DNA of 64,000 bases from JAPPHA01 sp965242975. GTDB taxonomy: Bacteria > Pseudomonadota > Alphaproteobacteria > Rhodobacterales > Rhodobacteraceae. This document shows positions 35,945 to 45,248 of this stretch, in pieces (position 1 is the stretch's first letter; every line of letters starts with the position of its first letter). Made by a program: the position numbers and the translations under genes. Location: contig CBDETS010000007.1 in assembly GCA_965242975.1 (NCBI GenBank), positions 248,001 to 312,000 on the forward strand, written 5' to 3'. The notes under the pieces were generated by a model. It was not told where the DNA came from. It saw only the letters and a program-made list of their open reading frames with translations, and made no database searches.

Positions 35945-36592
35945 TCACGCGGCAATTCGATCCCTGTCAAGGCCGCCAGGCACCGTGGCAAGTCCTGCAT
36001 CGGAGGTGTTGTCGCGTGATGGGGGTTCGTTTGACAGCAAACCGGTCTCACGCAGTTCCTTGAGTCCCGGAAGATCACGTGTACTTGACAGGCCGAAGTG
36101 GTCGAGGAAATGCGGGGTAACCACGAACGTCACGGGACGCCCCGGGCTCTCCCGACGACGCCCCAGCTTGATCCAGTCAAGGTCCAGCAGGATGTCAATT
36201 GTGCCACGCGAGACGGTTACCCCCCGAATGTCCTCGATTTCCGCCCGCGTTGCCGGCTGATGGTAGGCGATGATCGCGAGGGTCTCGATCGCGGCACGTG
36301 ACAGCCTGCGCTGCACGACCATTTCTGGCTGCAAGAGGTAACCAAGATCGACTGCGGTCCTGAACGCCCAGGCGTTGCCAACGCGTGACAACCTGACTCC
36401 TCGGCCCTCATATCGTTTGACGAGCCGCGCCAAGGCAGGGACGGGATCACATCCGATCGGCATTCGGTTCCCTATCTGGGAGACGGTCATCGGCTCTGAA
36501 GCCGCAAAGAGAATTGCTTCGACCATTCGCTCCTGTTCAGCCATAGCCGGGCTGAAATCAACTGAATCGATGGGTTGGTAGAGGTCATCCAT
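35945..36592 (-). CDS. scpB: ScpB, condensin kleisin-associated subunit
   Basis: ScpB with ScpA and SMC condenses and segregates the chromosome. The 215-residue protein has two winged-helix domains: VEAILFAASEPMTVSQIG in the first, and LETLAIIAYHQP-like ETLAIIAYHQPATRAEIEDIRG with VSRGTIDILLDLDWIKLGRR in the second. FVVTPHFLDHFGL follows. ATG 36592 begins one base after the scpA stop, so coupling is likely. tatABC genes often follow scpB in alphaproteobacteria but are absent here. Confidence 0.93.
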   Translation of the reverse strand: MDDLYQPIDSVDFSPAMAEQERMVEAILFAASEPMTVSQIGNRMPIGCDPVPALARLVKRYEGRGVRLSRVGNAWAFRTAVDLGYLLQPEMVVQRRLSRAAIETLAIIAYHQPATRAEIEDIRGVTVSRGTIDILLDLDWIKLGRRRESPGRPVTFVVTPHFLDHFGLSSTRDLPGLKELRETGLLSNEPPSRDNTSDAGLATVPGGLDRDRIAA

Positions 36593-36593
36593 T

Positions 36594-37394
36594 TCATGAT
36601 CTCCTTGCACGAACCTGAATTTCGGCGAATGATTCGGACTGGCGGATCTCGATCTGACCGCGTTTGACAAGTTCCAGCGCCGCAGCAAATGTGGATGCTG
36701 TCGCTGAGCGGCAATGTGCCTGATCAGACAGCCAGGACCGCGGCAGGAACCGCAAAAGGCTGCCCCATTCCAATGCCCGCCTGAACAGCGGCCGGACGTG
36801 TTCCAGGGCCTGTTCCACGGTAAAGACATGGTTCCGGGAACAGCTGAGCGGCGTGAAGTCATCGCGAGAGCGGACGCGGGCGTAGGCTTGCAGCAGATCC
36901 AGAATTGACGCCGTAAACGTGACGCGACGCCTGCCTTCCGTGACTTCGGGACATCCGCGGGAAAAGAAGTCCTTTCCAAGCCGGTCGCTCGCCATGAGTT
37001 CGGCGCCGCGTTCGCGCATGGCTTCGAGCCGTTCGAGTTGAAAGGCAAGCCTCGAGGCAAGTTCGTCGGCATCGACTTCGTCGTCAGCGGATTCCTGGGG
37101 CAGAAGGAGTCTCGACTTGAGGTACGTCAACCAGGCCGCCATCACCAGATAATTGGCGGCGAGTCGTATGCGACTGTGCTGCATGCGCTCAATGAACTTG
37201 AGGTATTGGTTCGCAAGATCGAGAATCGAAATCATCCGCAGGTCGACTTTCTGCTTTCTGGCGAGCGACAGAAGCAGGTCCAGCGGCCCTTCATACCCAT
37301 TCACATCCACGATGAAGGCCTCGGACGTGACCGGCGCTTCGTCGTACTCCGCGAAATCATGGCCTTCGGGAATATCCGGGAGGTATTTATCCAT
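36594..37394 (-). CDS. scpA: ScpA, condensin kleisin subunit
   Basis: ScpA is the kleisin that bridges the SMC heads. The 266-residue protein has the conserved N-terminal SMC-binding helices with NGYEGPLDLLLSLARKQKVD and ILDLANQYLKFIE. AAWLTYLKSRLLLP follows, and the C-terminal winged helix is FAAALELVKRGQIEIRQSE. ATG 37394 starts inside the end of nagZ (eight-base overlap) and gives the family length; a longer in-frame extension upstream is not conserved. Confidence 0.93.
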   Translation of the reverse strand: MDKYLPDIPEGHDFAEYDEAPVTSEAFIVDVNGYEGPLDLLLSLARKQKVDLRMISILDLANQYLKFIERMQHSRIRLAANYLVMAAWLTYLKSRLLLPQESADDEVDADELASRLAFQLERLEAMRERGAELMASDRLGKDFFSRGCPEVTEGRRRVTFTASILDLLQAYARVRSRDDFTPLSCSRNHVFTVEQALEHVRPLFRRALEWGSLLRFLPRSWLSDQAHCRSATASTFAAALELVKRGQIEIRQSESFAEIQVRARRS

Positions 37395-38421
37395 CGCACG
37401 CGTCCGCGAAAGACTGTCCGCCGACAGCTGCCGAAGCCTGCTTCTGAATTGACCCGGATTGCCGTCGAAACCACAGCGCCCGGTTTGCCCTGGCATTAGC
37501 TGCACCGGCCAGGCGTGGCACGACCGCGGCAACATCGGTCATTTCCTTTTGGTCCCCATTGCAGTGAAGGGCGACGTCACATCCTGCCGCAAGCGCGGCT
37601 TCGGCATTGCATGCCGGCCCCCCGGCCAGGGCCTTCATGGACAGGTCGTCGGTCATCAAAAGGCCGGAAAAGCCGATCTGCTTCCGTATCGTGCGGATGA
37701 CACGGGGCGACAGGGTCGCACACGCTCTGGAGTCAATGGACGGGTACAACACGTGGGCGGTCATCCCCACGGGCAGGTCCGACAGGCGCTTGAACGGAAC
37801 AAAGTCCACCTCGGACAACGTTTCGATGTCGGTCTCGACAACCGGCAGTTCCTCGTGGCTGTCCTGGTGGGAACGGCCATGGCCAGGAAGGTGTTTCATC
37901 ACCGGAAGAACACCGCCGTCGAGCAGACTGTCCGCCACGACACGACCAAGCGCGGCGACCTTGTTCGGGTCACCGCCCAGGCAGCGATTGCGTATCACCG
38001 GGTGGGTATGACGGCAGGCGATGTCGAGCATCGGGACGCAGTTTGCATCAATTCCAAGAGCCCGAAGTTCCGATGCAATCAAGCTGTACCGCAGCCGCAT
38101 CCTCCGCTTTGCAGTCTCCGTATCAACTGTCCGCACCTGATCGAGCGGAGGGGCCCACTCTCGCCAGTGAGGCTTTGACAGCCGGGCTACGCGCCCACCT
38201 TCCTGGTCGATGAAAATCGGAGCATTGCGCCCGACGATCGACCGCAAGTCGCTGGTCAGCGCTCGAACCTGGTCAGGGTCATCGACATTGCGGACAAAGA
38301 GGATGAATCCCCACGGGTTGGCATCTGCAAAGAACTGTCGCTCCCAGGAGGTGAGCTGCAGCCCCTCGCATCCGAAGATGCAGGCTCGGGCCGAAATCAG
38401 CGGTGCTGGGCCGGGATGCAC
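37387..38421 (-). CDS. nagZ: NagZ, beta-N-acetylhexosaminidase
   Basis: NagZ removes GlcNAc from GlcNAc-anhydroMurNAc peptides during cytoplasmic wall recycling. The glycoside hydrolase family 3 chain (about 344 residues) has WGFILFVRNVDDPDQV, IDQEGGRVARL, the catalytic H-loop KHLPGHGRSHQDSHEELP and the nucleophile aspartate in LLMTDDLSMKAL. GTG 38421 was chosen because GAGGAA sits just before it and homologues begin close to ACIFGCEG. It overlaps the end of the SPOR gene by about 25 bases. Confidence 0.9.
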   Translation of the reverse strand: MHPGPAPLISARACIFGCEGLQLTSWERQFFADANPWGFILFVRNVDDPDQVRALTSDLRSIVGRNAPIFIDQEGGRVARLSKPHWREWAPPLDQVRTVDTETAKRRMRLRYSLIASELRALGIDANCVPMLDIACRHTHPVIRNRCLGGDPNKVAALGRVVADSLLDGGVLPVMKHLPGHGRSHQDSHEELPVVETDIETLSEVDFVPFKRLSDLPVGMTAHVLYPSIDSRACATLSPRVIRTIRKQIGFSGLLMTDDLSMKALAGGPACNAEAALAAGCDVALHCNGDQKEMTDVAAVVPRLAGAANARANRALWFRRQSGSIQKQASAAVGGQSFADACDG

Positions 38422-39245
38422 TGGGTTCCTCGCTCGAGCAGCGACGTGCACAGGTTCCTGGAGGCGACCTGGTTTTCAAAGCCGACAGCCGCGATGCTGT
38501 ACGACGTCACACCGCTGACTTCGGTCGACTGGATCAACGTCGGCAGGTCTCCGATCAGATCTCCATGGTCCGTGATCAGGCGCACTCTTTCTTCTTCGGC
38601 GACCTGATAGCTGCCGTAAGATCCCAGGTGAACGACCAGTGCCCCGTCCTCCAGCGGTGCTATTCCGAGTCCGTTCGGTCGGGGTCTCGGCAAGGCGGCT
38701 GCACCCTCGGTTTCCTGCGCGACCTCCACACCATTTTGCGGCTCCGCAGTTTCCGCGGCGTTTGCCTGTTCGATGGCCTGTTCAGTCCCGGTCGCATTCG
38801 TGGGGGCTGTCTCTCCGGCGATTCGGGTTGCCTGCACAGGGGCCTGGTCGACGAGTTCCTCTTGGGATGTGATCGTGTCGCCGGAATCGAGCGGCATTGA
38901 CCTCGGCGCAAGGACAACCGTGTCCGAGGCTTCGGCCGCTATGCCCGATTCAATGACCTGATTGATCGACAACCCCTGGTTTCCGACCTTCAATCCGCCG
39001 GGATCGACCGGCCGTGTGCGGGCATGTCCGTCCATTGCGCGGAGGACTGGAATGTCCGAAGGGCTCCGTGAACCAAGACTGACGGCCCAGTAGCCGATTC
39101 CCGCCATCAAGGCGAGGGAGACAAGAGCTCCTAACCAGCTCAGGATTACGGTAAATTTCCCCACCTGCCCGGAGGGTGACCTTTTTTCCGGCGATGTAAG
39201 CACGGACGGCCCCGTCCGCTGATCGCTGTCATATCGGGAAATCAT
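38397..39245 (-). CDS. SPOR-domain membrane protein
   Basis: A 282-residue bitopic protein: cytoplasmic N-terminus, one membrane helix (about 31-56, VILSWLGALVSLALMAGIGYW) within the inner membrane, and a long periplasmic linker rich in A, E, Q and T. A C-terminal SPOR domain follows (about 205-280, VVHLGSYGSYQVAEEE). SPOR domains bind glycan strands lacking stem peptides at division sites. It lies between argS and nagZ as in many alphaproteobacteria. Confidence 0.87.
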   Translation of the reverse strand: MISRYDSDQRTGPSVLTSPEKRSPSGQVGKFTVILSWLGALVSLALMAGIGYWAVSLGSRSPSDIPVLRAMDGHARTRPVDPGGLKVGNQGLSINQVIESGIAAEASDTVVLAPRSMPLDSGDTITSQEELVDQAPVQATRIAGETAPTNATGTEQAIEQANAAETAEPQNGVEVAQETEGAAALPRPRPNGLGIAPLEDGALVVHLGSYGSYQVAEEERVRLITDHGDLIGDLPTLIQSTEVSGVTSYSIAAVGFENQVASRNLCTSLLERGTQCIPAQHR

Positions 39246-39325
39246 TGGGCCTGCCTCATTGATTCACACTCTATATGGTGTGATTGACTGCTCCAACCCC
39301 AAAAATGCGATCGATTTTCTTGGTT

Positions 39326-41071
39326 TTAACGCATTTCTTCGACAGGGTTGACACCCAGAATACCAAGTCCTGTCGAAATAGCAATGCCTGTCGCCCTGCA
39401 CACGGCGAGCCGTGCGAGGGTCCCGCGTTCATCGTCGGTTTGGAGGAACTTGAGCCTCGGCAGACTCTTGCTCCTGTTCCAGAGACTGTGAAACTCGGAA
39501 GCGACCTCGTTCAGGTAATACGCAATTCGGTGCGGTTCCCGGTTTCTCGTGGCCAGTTCCAAGTGACGCGGCCACCCTGCGACCTTTCGGACCAGGGCCA
39601 TCTCCGCTTCGTGTTCGACCAGGTCGTGGCATGCGCCTGAAAGCGAAGCGTCAGATACGTCGAATCCAGCCTCCCGGGCCTTTTCGAGCACAGAACAGAT
39701 CCGCGCGTGTGCGTACTGGACGTAAAACACAGGATTGTCGCGCGTCTGCTGCCGGACGAGTTCCAGGTCGAAGTCAAGCGGCACATCGTTTTTTCTCGTC
39801 AACATGACAAAGCGGGTCACGTCGGGCCCGACCTTGTCGACGAGTTCACGAAGTGTCACGAATGTTCCTGCCCGTTTGGACATCTTGATCGGGCGGGAAC
39901 CCGATAGGAGTCGAACCAGTTGGACGAGCCTGACGTCGACCGGAACGCGGCCTTCGGACAGTGCAGCGACGACGGCCGAAATCCGCTTGACGTAGCCTCC
40001 GTGGTCGTAACCGAAAACGTTGACCAGCTCGTCGAATCCGCGAAGTATCTTGTCGTAGTGATAGGCGATATCGGGTGCGAAGTAGGTCCAGCTTCCGTCG
40101 TGCTTCCTGATTGCCCTGTCCATGTCGTCGCCGAAGTCGGTTGACCTGAACAGAGTCTGTTCCCTTTGTTCCCAATCCTCACTGCTCTTTCCCAGGGGCG
40201 GATCAAGAATGCCGCGATAGATCAGGCCTCTGGACTCGAGTGTGTCCAGCGCGCCCTCGATACGTCCGGCTCCGTAGAGGGACCTCTCGGAGAAAAACAC
40301 GTCCATTTTGACACCAAGGGCGTCGAGGTCGTCACGAATGATGTCCATCATCATTCCGGTGGCGCACTCCCTGAACAGGTCGAGCCACTCCGACTCCGGC
40401 CTGTCGACGAAACGGTCTCCGTGCTTGTCCCAGAGCGCCTCGCCTACTGGAATCAGGTAGTCTCCGGGATAGCCGTCGGCAGAGAACGCGACCTGCCTTC
40501 CACCCGCCTCAAGATACCTCAGGTACACCGACCGCGCGAGAACTTCGACCTGCGCACCCCCGTCGTTGACATAGTACTCCCGGGTTACGTCGTATCCGGC
40601 GAATTCGAGCAGGTTTGCGAGTGCGTCGCCAAATATCGCGCCTCTCGCGTGGGCAACGTGCAAGGGTCCCGTCGGGTTCGCAGATACGAACTCGACGTTG
40701 GCCCGCTGGCCCTTCCCCAAGCTTGGGCGCCCGTACGAACAACCTGCCTGAAGTGCTGCGGGAATGCACGCGCGCCACGCCGAAGGGCTCAACGTGAGGT
40801 TGAGGAACCCCGGTCCTGCAATTTCGACCGCCTGTACGCGATGGTCCGTGGCCAATTCGCCGACCAGGTGTTCCGCCAGCGCTCGGGGACGAACCCCGGC
40901 GGGTTTCGCCAGGACCAGTGCCGCATTCGTCGACATGTCGCCATGCCTCGGGTCGCGGGGGGGCTCGACGGTCACTGACCGGGCGTCGGTTTCGGCAGGT
41001 AGAAATCCCTTGCCGGCAAGGGAAGCAATTGCGTTCGCGACGAGTGCCCGAATGTCGGAAAAAATGTCCAT
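39326..41071 (-). CDS. argS: ArgS, arginyl-tRNA synthetase
   Basis: This class I synthetase charges tRNA(Arg). The 581-residue protein has the N-terminal Add1 domain, a HIGH-type motif as HVAHARG in NPTGPLHVAHARGAIFGDAL and KMSK in IKMSKRAGTFV. The DALR anticodon domain is at the end, with ARICSVLEKAREAG and LPRLKFLQ. ATG 41071 was chosen because MDIFSDIRALV matches the usual start. It is 28 bases downstream of dgt and probably in the same operon. Confidence 0.95.
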   Translation of the reverse strand: MDIFSDIRALVANAIASLAGKGFLPAETDARSVTVEPPRDPRHGDMSTNAALVLAKPAGVRPRALAEHLVGELATDHRVQAVEIAGPGFLNLTLSPSAWRACIPAALQAGCSYGRPSLGKGQRANVEFVSANPTGPLHVAHARGAIFGDALANLLEFAGYDVTREYYVNDGGAQVEVLARSVYLRYLEAGGRQVAFSADGYPGDYLIPVGEALWDKHGDRFVDRPESEWLDLFRECATGMMMDIIRDDLDALGVKMDVFFSERSLYGAGRIEGALDTLESRGLIYRGILDPPLGKSSEDWEQREQTLFRSTDFGDDMDRAIRKHDGSWTYFAPDIAYHYDKILRGFDELVNVFGYDHGGYVKRISAVVAALSEGRVPVDVRLVQLVRLLSGSRPIKMSKRAGTFVTLRELVDKVGPDVTRFVMLTRKNDVPLDFDLELVRQQTRDNPVFYVQYAHARICSVLEKAREAGFDVSDASLSGACHDLVEHEAEMALVRKVAGWPRHLELATRNREPHRIAYYLNEVASEFHSLWNRSKSLPRLKFLQTDDERGTLARLAVCRATGIAISTGLGILGVNPVEEMR

Positions 41072-41099
41072 TGCGTTCCGAAGGTTGCCTGCGCGGCGA

Positions 41100-42263
41100 T
41101 TACCACAGGCGAAGTTCGCCATCCAGCAAGTTGTTTCGACCGGTCAGCCGGGCATGTTCCTGCAGCGCGAAACGGTCCGTCATTCCGGCGACATAATCAA
41201 GAACACCTCGTGCCCGGATTTTGCCGTCGGCGTCATCGGGAATCCAGCCGTCCGGAAGATCAGCGTCTCCGGAAATGTACAGACCGAACAACTCCAGGAG
41301 AATCGATGACGCCCGGTCGCGTACCCTCTGCACCTTGCGGTGCCTGTACATGTATTCGAAAAGGAAATCCCGGACCTGGTCCAGGTCGCGGCGAACCGGG
41401 CCGGGAAAGGCAACCACCGGGCGATCGGCATTGCGAATTTCTTCGGGACTTTCCGGTGAAAGCGTTCGGAGCCGCTCGCGGCTTTCGGTAATGACGCTCC
41501 TGACGAGACAGTCGAATACCTGCCGCAGCGCAGTGTGGCGGCGCCGGTCCGGGTCGAGCCCGGGATACAGCCTGTCGATTTCCCGGAAGCAGGCACCCGC
41601 AATGGGAAGTTCATGGACATCGGATTCCCTGAACAAACCGGCCCGCAGGCCATCGTCAAGATCATGGGTATTGTACGCGATATCGTCGGCGAGGGCGGCC
41701 ACCTGTGCTTCGGCGCCGGACAGCGAATGAAGCTCCAGGTCGTGAACCGAATTGTAGTCGGCCAACGAATACGGGAGGTTGTCGACCACCGGTCCGTTGT
41801 GCTTGGCGATTCCTTCCAGCGACTCCCACGTCAGGTTGAGGCCGTCGAAGCCGGGGTAATGCCGTTCCAGCCGGGTTACGACCCTGAGCGCTTGGGCGTT
41901 GTGATCAAATCCGCCTGCACCCTCCATGCAGGAGTCGAGGACCTCTTCGCCCGAGTGGCCAAATGGAGGATGGCCGAGGTCATGGGCAAGTGCGACGGCC
42001 TCAGTCAGGTCGGAGTTCAGTCCGAGAGCGCTGGCGATCGAACGCGCAACCTGCGCGACTTCGATCGAGTGGGTCAGGCGCGTGCGGTAATGGTCACCTT
42101 CGTGTTCGACGAAGACCTGGGTCTTGTGTTTGAGCCGCCGAAAGGCTGTCGAGTGAATGATCCGGTCACGGTCGCGTTGAAACGCGGTCCGGAAACAGGA
42201 CTCCGGTTCGGGGACCAGGCGGCCGCGGCTCTCGTCAGGTTTGCATGCAAAGGCGGCAAGCAT
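41100..42263 (-). CDS. dgt: Deoxyguanosinetriphosphate triphosphohydrolase-like protein
   Basis: HD-domain dNTPases of this type cleave dNTPs to the nucleoside and triphosphate. The 387-residue chain begins MLAAFACKPDESRGRL and has QRDRDRIIHSTAFRRLKHKTQV. The HD metal site is in RTRLTHSIEVAQVAR and AVALAHDLGHPPFGHSGEE, and further blocks are GGFDHNAQALR and LADDIAYNTHDLDDGL. It heads the dgt-argS-SPOR-nagZ-scpA-scpB series on the minus strand. Exact nucleotide preference cannot be told from sequence. Confidence 0.93.
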   Translation of the reverse strand: MLAAFACKPDESRGRLVPEPESCFRTAFQRDRDRIIHSTAFRRLKHKTQVFVEHEGDHYRTRLTHSIEVAQVARSIASALGLNSDLTEAVALAHDLGHPPFGHSGEEVLDSCMEGAGGFDHNAQALRVVTRLERHYPGFDGLNLTWESLEGIAKHNGPVVDNLPYSLADYNSVHDLELHSLSGAEAQVAALADDIAYNTHDLDDGLRAGLFRESDVHELPIAGACFREIDRLYPGLDPDRRRHTALRQVFDCLVRSVITESRERLRTLSPESPEEIRNADRPVVAFPGPVRRDLDQVRDFLFEYMYRHRKVQRVRDRASSILLELFGLYISGDADLPDGWIPDDADGKIRARGVLDYVAGMTDRFALQEHARLTGRNNLLDGELRLW

Positions 42264-42719
42264 GGGGGTCGTCGAGACAACTTTCTGTGAAAACGGCAGA
42301 TCGACAGGCGCGACCTGTTGAACTGTGTGGCGAAGAACATGACCGCGATCAAGAGGCCAAATTCATCCCACCGCCTGCGGTTCCAACGCGGGCTTCGAGT
42401 TCCCTTCCCGACCCGGGTGACCGGAGCGCCGGCGACTGCCGGGTGTGCGGTGCGCGGGAACCCCGGGGCGATGCCGGGGTTGGGAACACGTGCGGGTCAT
42501 CCGGGGCCATCCGAGCGGGCGTGTCCGGCTACGTGTTTGTTCGCCGGGTAAACAGACCATGCGACAGAGTGAACCCGATGACAGCAGGGCCGGAAAACCC
42601 AGGCTGACGTGCCGTTCGTTCCCTTGTCTCCCCGGTCAGACCTTGCGGACCATGGAACAGGGCTTATATCATTGATATCAAGATCTCGTTGAAATTCGGG
42701 TGCCAAAGGAAATCGTGCC
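42264..42719. other. dgt / ErpA-type divergent intergenic region
   Basis: About 455 bases between two divergent starts, without a recognisable gene. The last 60 bases are AT-rich and include the palindrome TTGATATCAA described separately. The promoters of both operons must lie here. Confidence 0.4.
42672..42681. promoter_or_regulatory. Palindrome TTGATATCAA upstream of the ErpA-type gene
   Basis: A perfect ten-base palindrome lies 39 bases before the ATG of the iron-sulfur carrier gene, in an AT-rich island (TTATATCATTGATATCAAGA). Its position suits an operator for a dimeric regulator or part of the promoter. It could be coincidence, since it does not match the IscR or Fur consensus as I know them. 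Confidence 0.3.
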
Positions 42720-43052
42720 ATGGAAATCTCGGTGCCGCCCAAGGTAACAGATCGGGCCTTCCGGCGCCTGGAGGAGATCAACCGGACCCTCGACAGGGTA
42801 AAGGGCTTGCGGATTGCGGTGGAAGGAGGGGGCTGCTCGGGGTTTCAGTACGACATTCGACTCGACGACCCGGCCAACGACGACCTTGTACTCGAGAAGG
42901 ACGGAATGAAGGTTTTGATCGACGACGTGTCGTTGCCTTTCCTGTCCAATGCGGTCATCGACTTCAGCGATGAATTGATCGGTGCGCGTTTTACCGTCTC
43001 GAATCCAAACGCGTCCTCCAGTTGCGGTTGCGGTGTCAGCTTCTCGTTGTGA
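42720..43052 (+). CDS. erpA: ErpA/IscA-type iron-sulfur carrier
   Basis: A-type carriers deliver iron-sulfur clusters to apoproteins. The 110-residue protein has the three conserved cysteines: C39 in EGGGCSGFQYD, and C102 and C104 in SSCGCGVSFSL. DDVSLPFLSNAVIDFSDELIGARF is the typical middle region. The gene order dgt-ErpA-xthA is common in alphaproteobacteria. IscA, SufA and ErpA share these residues, so the symbol follows context. Confidence 0.85.
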   Translation: MEISVPPKVTDRAFRRLEEINRTLDRVKGLRIAVEGGGCSGFQYDIRLDDPANDDLVLEKDGMKVLIDDVSLPFLSNAVIDFSDELIGARFTVSNPNASSSCGCGVSFSL

Positions 43053-43119
43053 TCCCGGTCACCAGAAGTCAGCTATCGCCCGAAAGGCCTTTCGGCACTT
43101 TCTGCGTGGAACAACACCC

Positions 43120-43902
43120 GTGATCATTGCGACCTTCAACATCAACGGGATCAAGGCAAGAATGCCCGCCCTGCTCGATTGGCTCAGCGACCGGCGGCCT
43201 GACGTCGCCTTGCTGCAGGAAATCAAGTCACTCGACGAGGTCTTCCCATCAGGTCCCATACAGGACCTCGGATACAACGTGGAAACCCACGGCCAGAAAG
43301 GCTTCAACGGGGTTGCCATTCTCTCGCGACCGCCTCTTGACGATATTGTGCGGGGACTACCGGGGGATCCTGAAGATCAGCAGGCGCGGTGGATCGAAGC
43401 GAGTATTCAGGGTTCGGGGGCGCCTGTACGCGTCTGTTGTCTCTACCTGCCGAACGGGAATCCCGCTCCCGGCCCAAAGTTCGATTACAAGCTCTCGTGG
43501 ATGCGTCGCATGAAACGCCGGGCGAGGGCGCTGCTGGATCTCGAAGAACCGTTCATCATGGCAGGGGATTGCAATGTCATCCAGCAGCCTGAAGATTGCT
43601 GGGACGAAGCCGTCTGGCTCGATGATGCCCTGTACCGGATGGAAACGCGGACGGCGTTCCGGGAAATCCTGAACCTCGGGTTCACCGACGCGCTGCATGT
43701 CCGCGATGATTCACCCGGCAACTATACGTACTGGGACTACCAGGGCGGTCGTTGGAAAAAGAACCACGGTACTCGGATCGACCACCTGCTGTTGTCTCCA
43801 CAGGCGGCCGACATGCTCATCGATTGTCAGGTCGACAAACACGTGCGTGGTGAGCCAAAACCGTCAGACCATGTTCCGGTCTGGGTTGAACTTGACACGT
43901 AG
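43120..43902 (+). CDS. xthA: Exodeoxyribonuclease III
   Basis: Exonuclease III is an AP endonuclease and 3'-5' exonuclease of base-excision repair. The 260-residue protein has IATFNINGIKARMPALLDWL and LLQEIKS (metal glutamate). GDCNV supplies the catalytic D and N, and the end has KNHGTRIDHLLLSP and KPSDHVPVW with the catalytic histidine. GTG 43120 gives the standard N-terminus VIIATFNING; the longer frame into the preceding gene is not conserved. It lies 67 bases after the ErpA-type gene. Confidence 0.93.
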   Translation: MIIATFNINGIKARMPALLDWLSDRRPDVALLQEIKSLDEVFPSGPIQDLGYNVETHGQKGFNGVAILSRPPLDDIVRGLPGDPEDQQARWIEASIQGSGAPVRVCCLYLPNGNPAPGPKFDYKLSWMRRMKRRARALLDLEEPFIMAGDCNVIQQPEDCWDEAVWLDDALYRMETRTAFREILNLGFTDALHVRDDSPGNYTYWDYQGGRWKKNHGTRIDHLLLSPQAADMLIDCQVDKHVRGEPKPSDHVPVWVELDT

Positions 43903-43915
43903 GACCGGCTCCAGG

Positions 43916-45145
43916 TCAGTTCCGGATAGCTCCCGCCACGACGTCATGGTCATGAATCCACCCGTACCAATACCGTAACGCCGAAGGCAGTAGCCGCCCT
44001 GCGGCATGGAGGCCGAAGTGAACGGGAAGCCGGACGGCCGGACTCCGCGCCTGGTAAATCCGCCCGCTCCTTTCCGATGCCCTTTGCAGACGAACGATCC
44101 TGGATCTGCGAACCCGTTCGTACGTCGCAAGGGCAGCCGGGAGTGACCGGGCACGGGCGAGTGCTTCGATCAGGGTCCATGCGTCCTCAAGGCCTGCCGA
44201 GGCGCCTTGTGCAAGATGCGGAAGCATCGGGTGCGCCGCATCACCGATTGCAACGAGATTGGCCCGCGACCAGGCCGCCGGGGCCGGGCCGTGGTGGAGG
44301 TCCCTGGTTTCAGGTTCGTGGATGGTGTCGAGGACGGAGACCACGGAGTCGCACCATCCTGAAAACAGTGTGCGCAGTTCCTTCCGATCCTGTTCCGGTT
44401 GGGACCTGTTCGCCGGATTGCCCATCCGGTCGGTATTCCTCGTGATGGCGACAACGTTGATCATTGGTCCCCCGGGCACGAGATAGGCCACCAAGTGCAT
44501 TCCGGGGCCGGCGAACAGGCAGGGTCCGCCCGACAGGTCCGACCGCATGCGCTCGGACGCTGACGAAGTCGGCGTCAGCGCACGCCACGCGCGTTGACCC
44601 GAGTCGGTTGCCGGCTTCCCACCATCCAGGTGTTTCTGCCGAATTTCCGAATGGATCCCGTCGGCGGCAATTACGATGCCGAAATCGTCCGGTACAGCAA
44701 GGTGTGCGTCCGTGAGAACCTCGAAACGATCGCCGCGAAGGGAGACATCAGCGCGGGTCCCTGCGAGCAGGGTCGCGCCGTGTCGCCGGGCGCAATCGGC
44801 AAGACTGGCCACGAGGTCGGAACGCCGAGCCAGACAATAGCGGGCGTCATCGTGGCGTGCCTGGATGTCCAGTCGGGCTATTCCACGTCCGGTGAGGCCG
44901 TCTTTGAGCGACAGTGAACGCGCATGCATCGACCGTGCCGAAAACTCCAGGGAGCAGCCGATCGCCCTGAGCACCCGGGTCCCGTTCGGGCTGATCTGTA
45001 TTCCCAGTCCGCTGCCCGATTCAAGATGGCCAGGGGTGGTCTCGAAAATCGTGACCCAAGCACCCTTTTGGGCGGCCGCGGCTCCAGCAGCGAGACCTCC
45101 GACGCCGCCTCCGACCACGGCGATGCGCACGCCGTCGAGATTCAT
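43916..45145 (-). CDS. FAD-dependent monooxygenase (salicylate hydroxylase type)
   Basis: The 409-residue protein belongs to the class A flavoprotein hydroxylases. It has the Rossmann motif VRIAVVGGGVGGLAAGAAAA, the glutamate end of the second strand in FETT, and GIQISPNGTRVLRAIG. GDAAHPMLPHLAQGAS is the second FAD/NAD(P)H motif (GD motif), close to NahG/UbiH-like enzymes. Substrate unknown. ATG 45145 was chosen because the extra upstream frame is not conserved. It follows the inositol-phosphatase gene by 103 bases in the same direction. Confidence 0.87.
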   Translation of the reverse strand: MNLDGVRIAVVGGGVGGLAAGAAAAQKGAWVTIFETTPGHLESGSGLGIQISPNGTRVLRAIGCSLEFSARSMHARSLSLKDGLTGRGIARLDIQARHDDARYCLARRSDLVASLADCARRHGATLLAGTRADVSLRGDRFEVLTDAHLAVPDDFGIVIAADGIHSEIRQKHLDGGKPATDSGQRAWRALTPTSSASERMRSDLSGGPCLFAGPGMHLVAYLVPGGPMINVVAITRNTDRMGNPANRSQPEQDRKELRTLFSGWCDSVVSVLDTIHEPETRDLHHGPAPAAWSRANLVAIGDAAHPMLPHLAQGASAGLEDAWTLIEALARARSLPAALATYERVRRSRIVRLQRASERSGRIYQARSPAVRLPVHFGLHAAGRLLPSALRYWYGWIHDHDVVAGAIRN

Positions 45146-45248
45146 CGTGACCGGGACGTGGAGGCCATCACCCGGACGATGCCTCGTGTCGACGAATTGT
45201 GGCCCGAGGAACGCGTCAACTCGCATGAAGCCGCGATCGATGGGAAAT

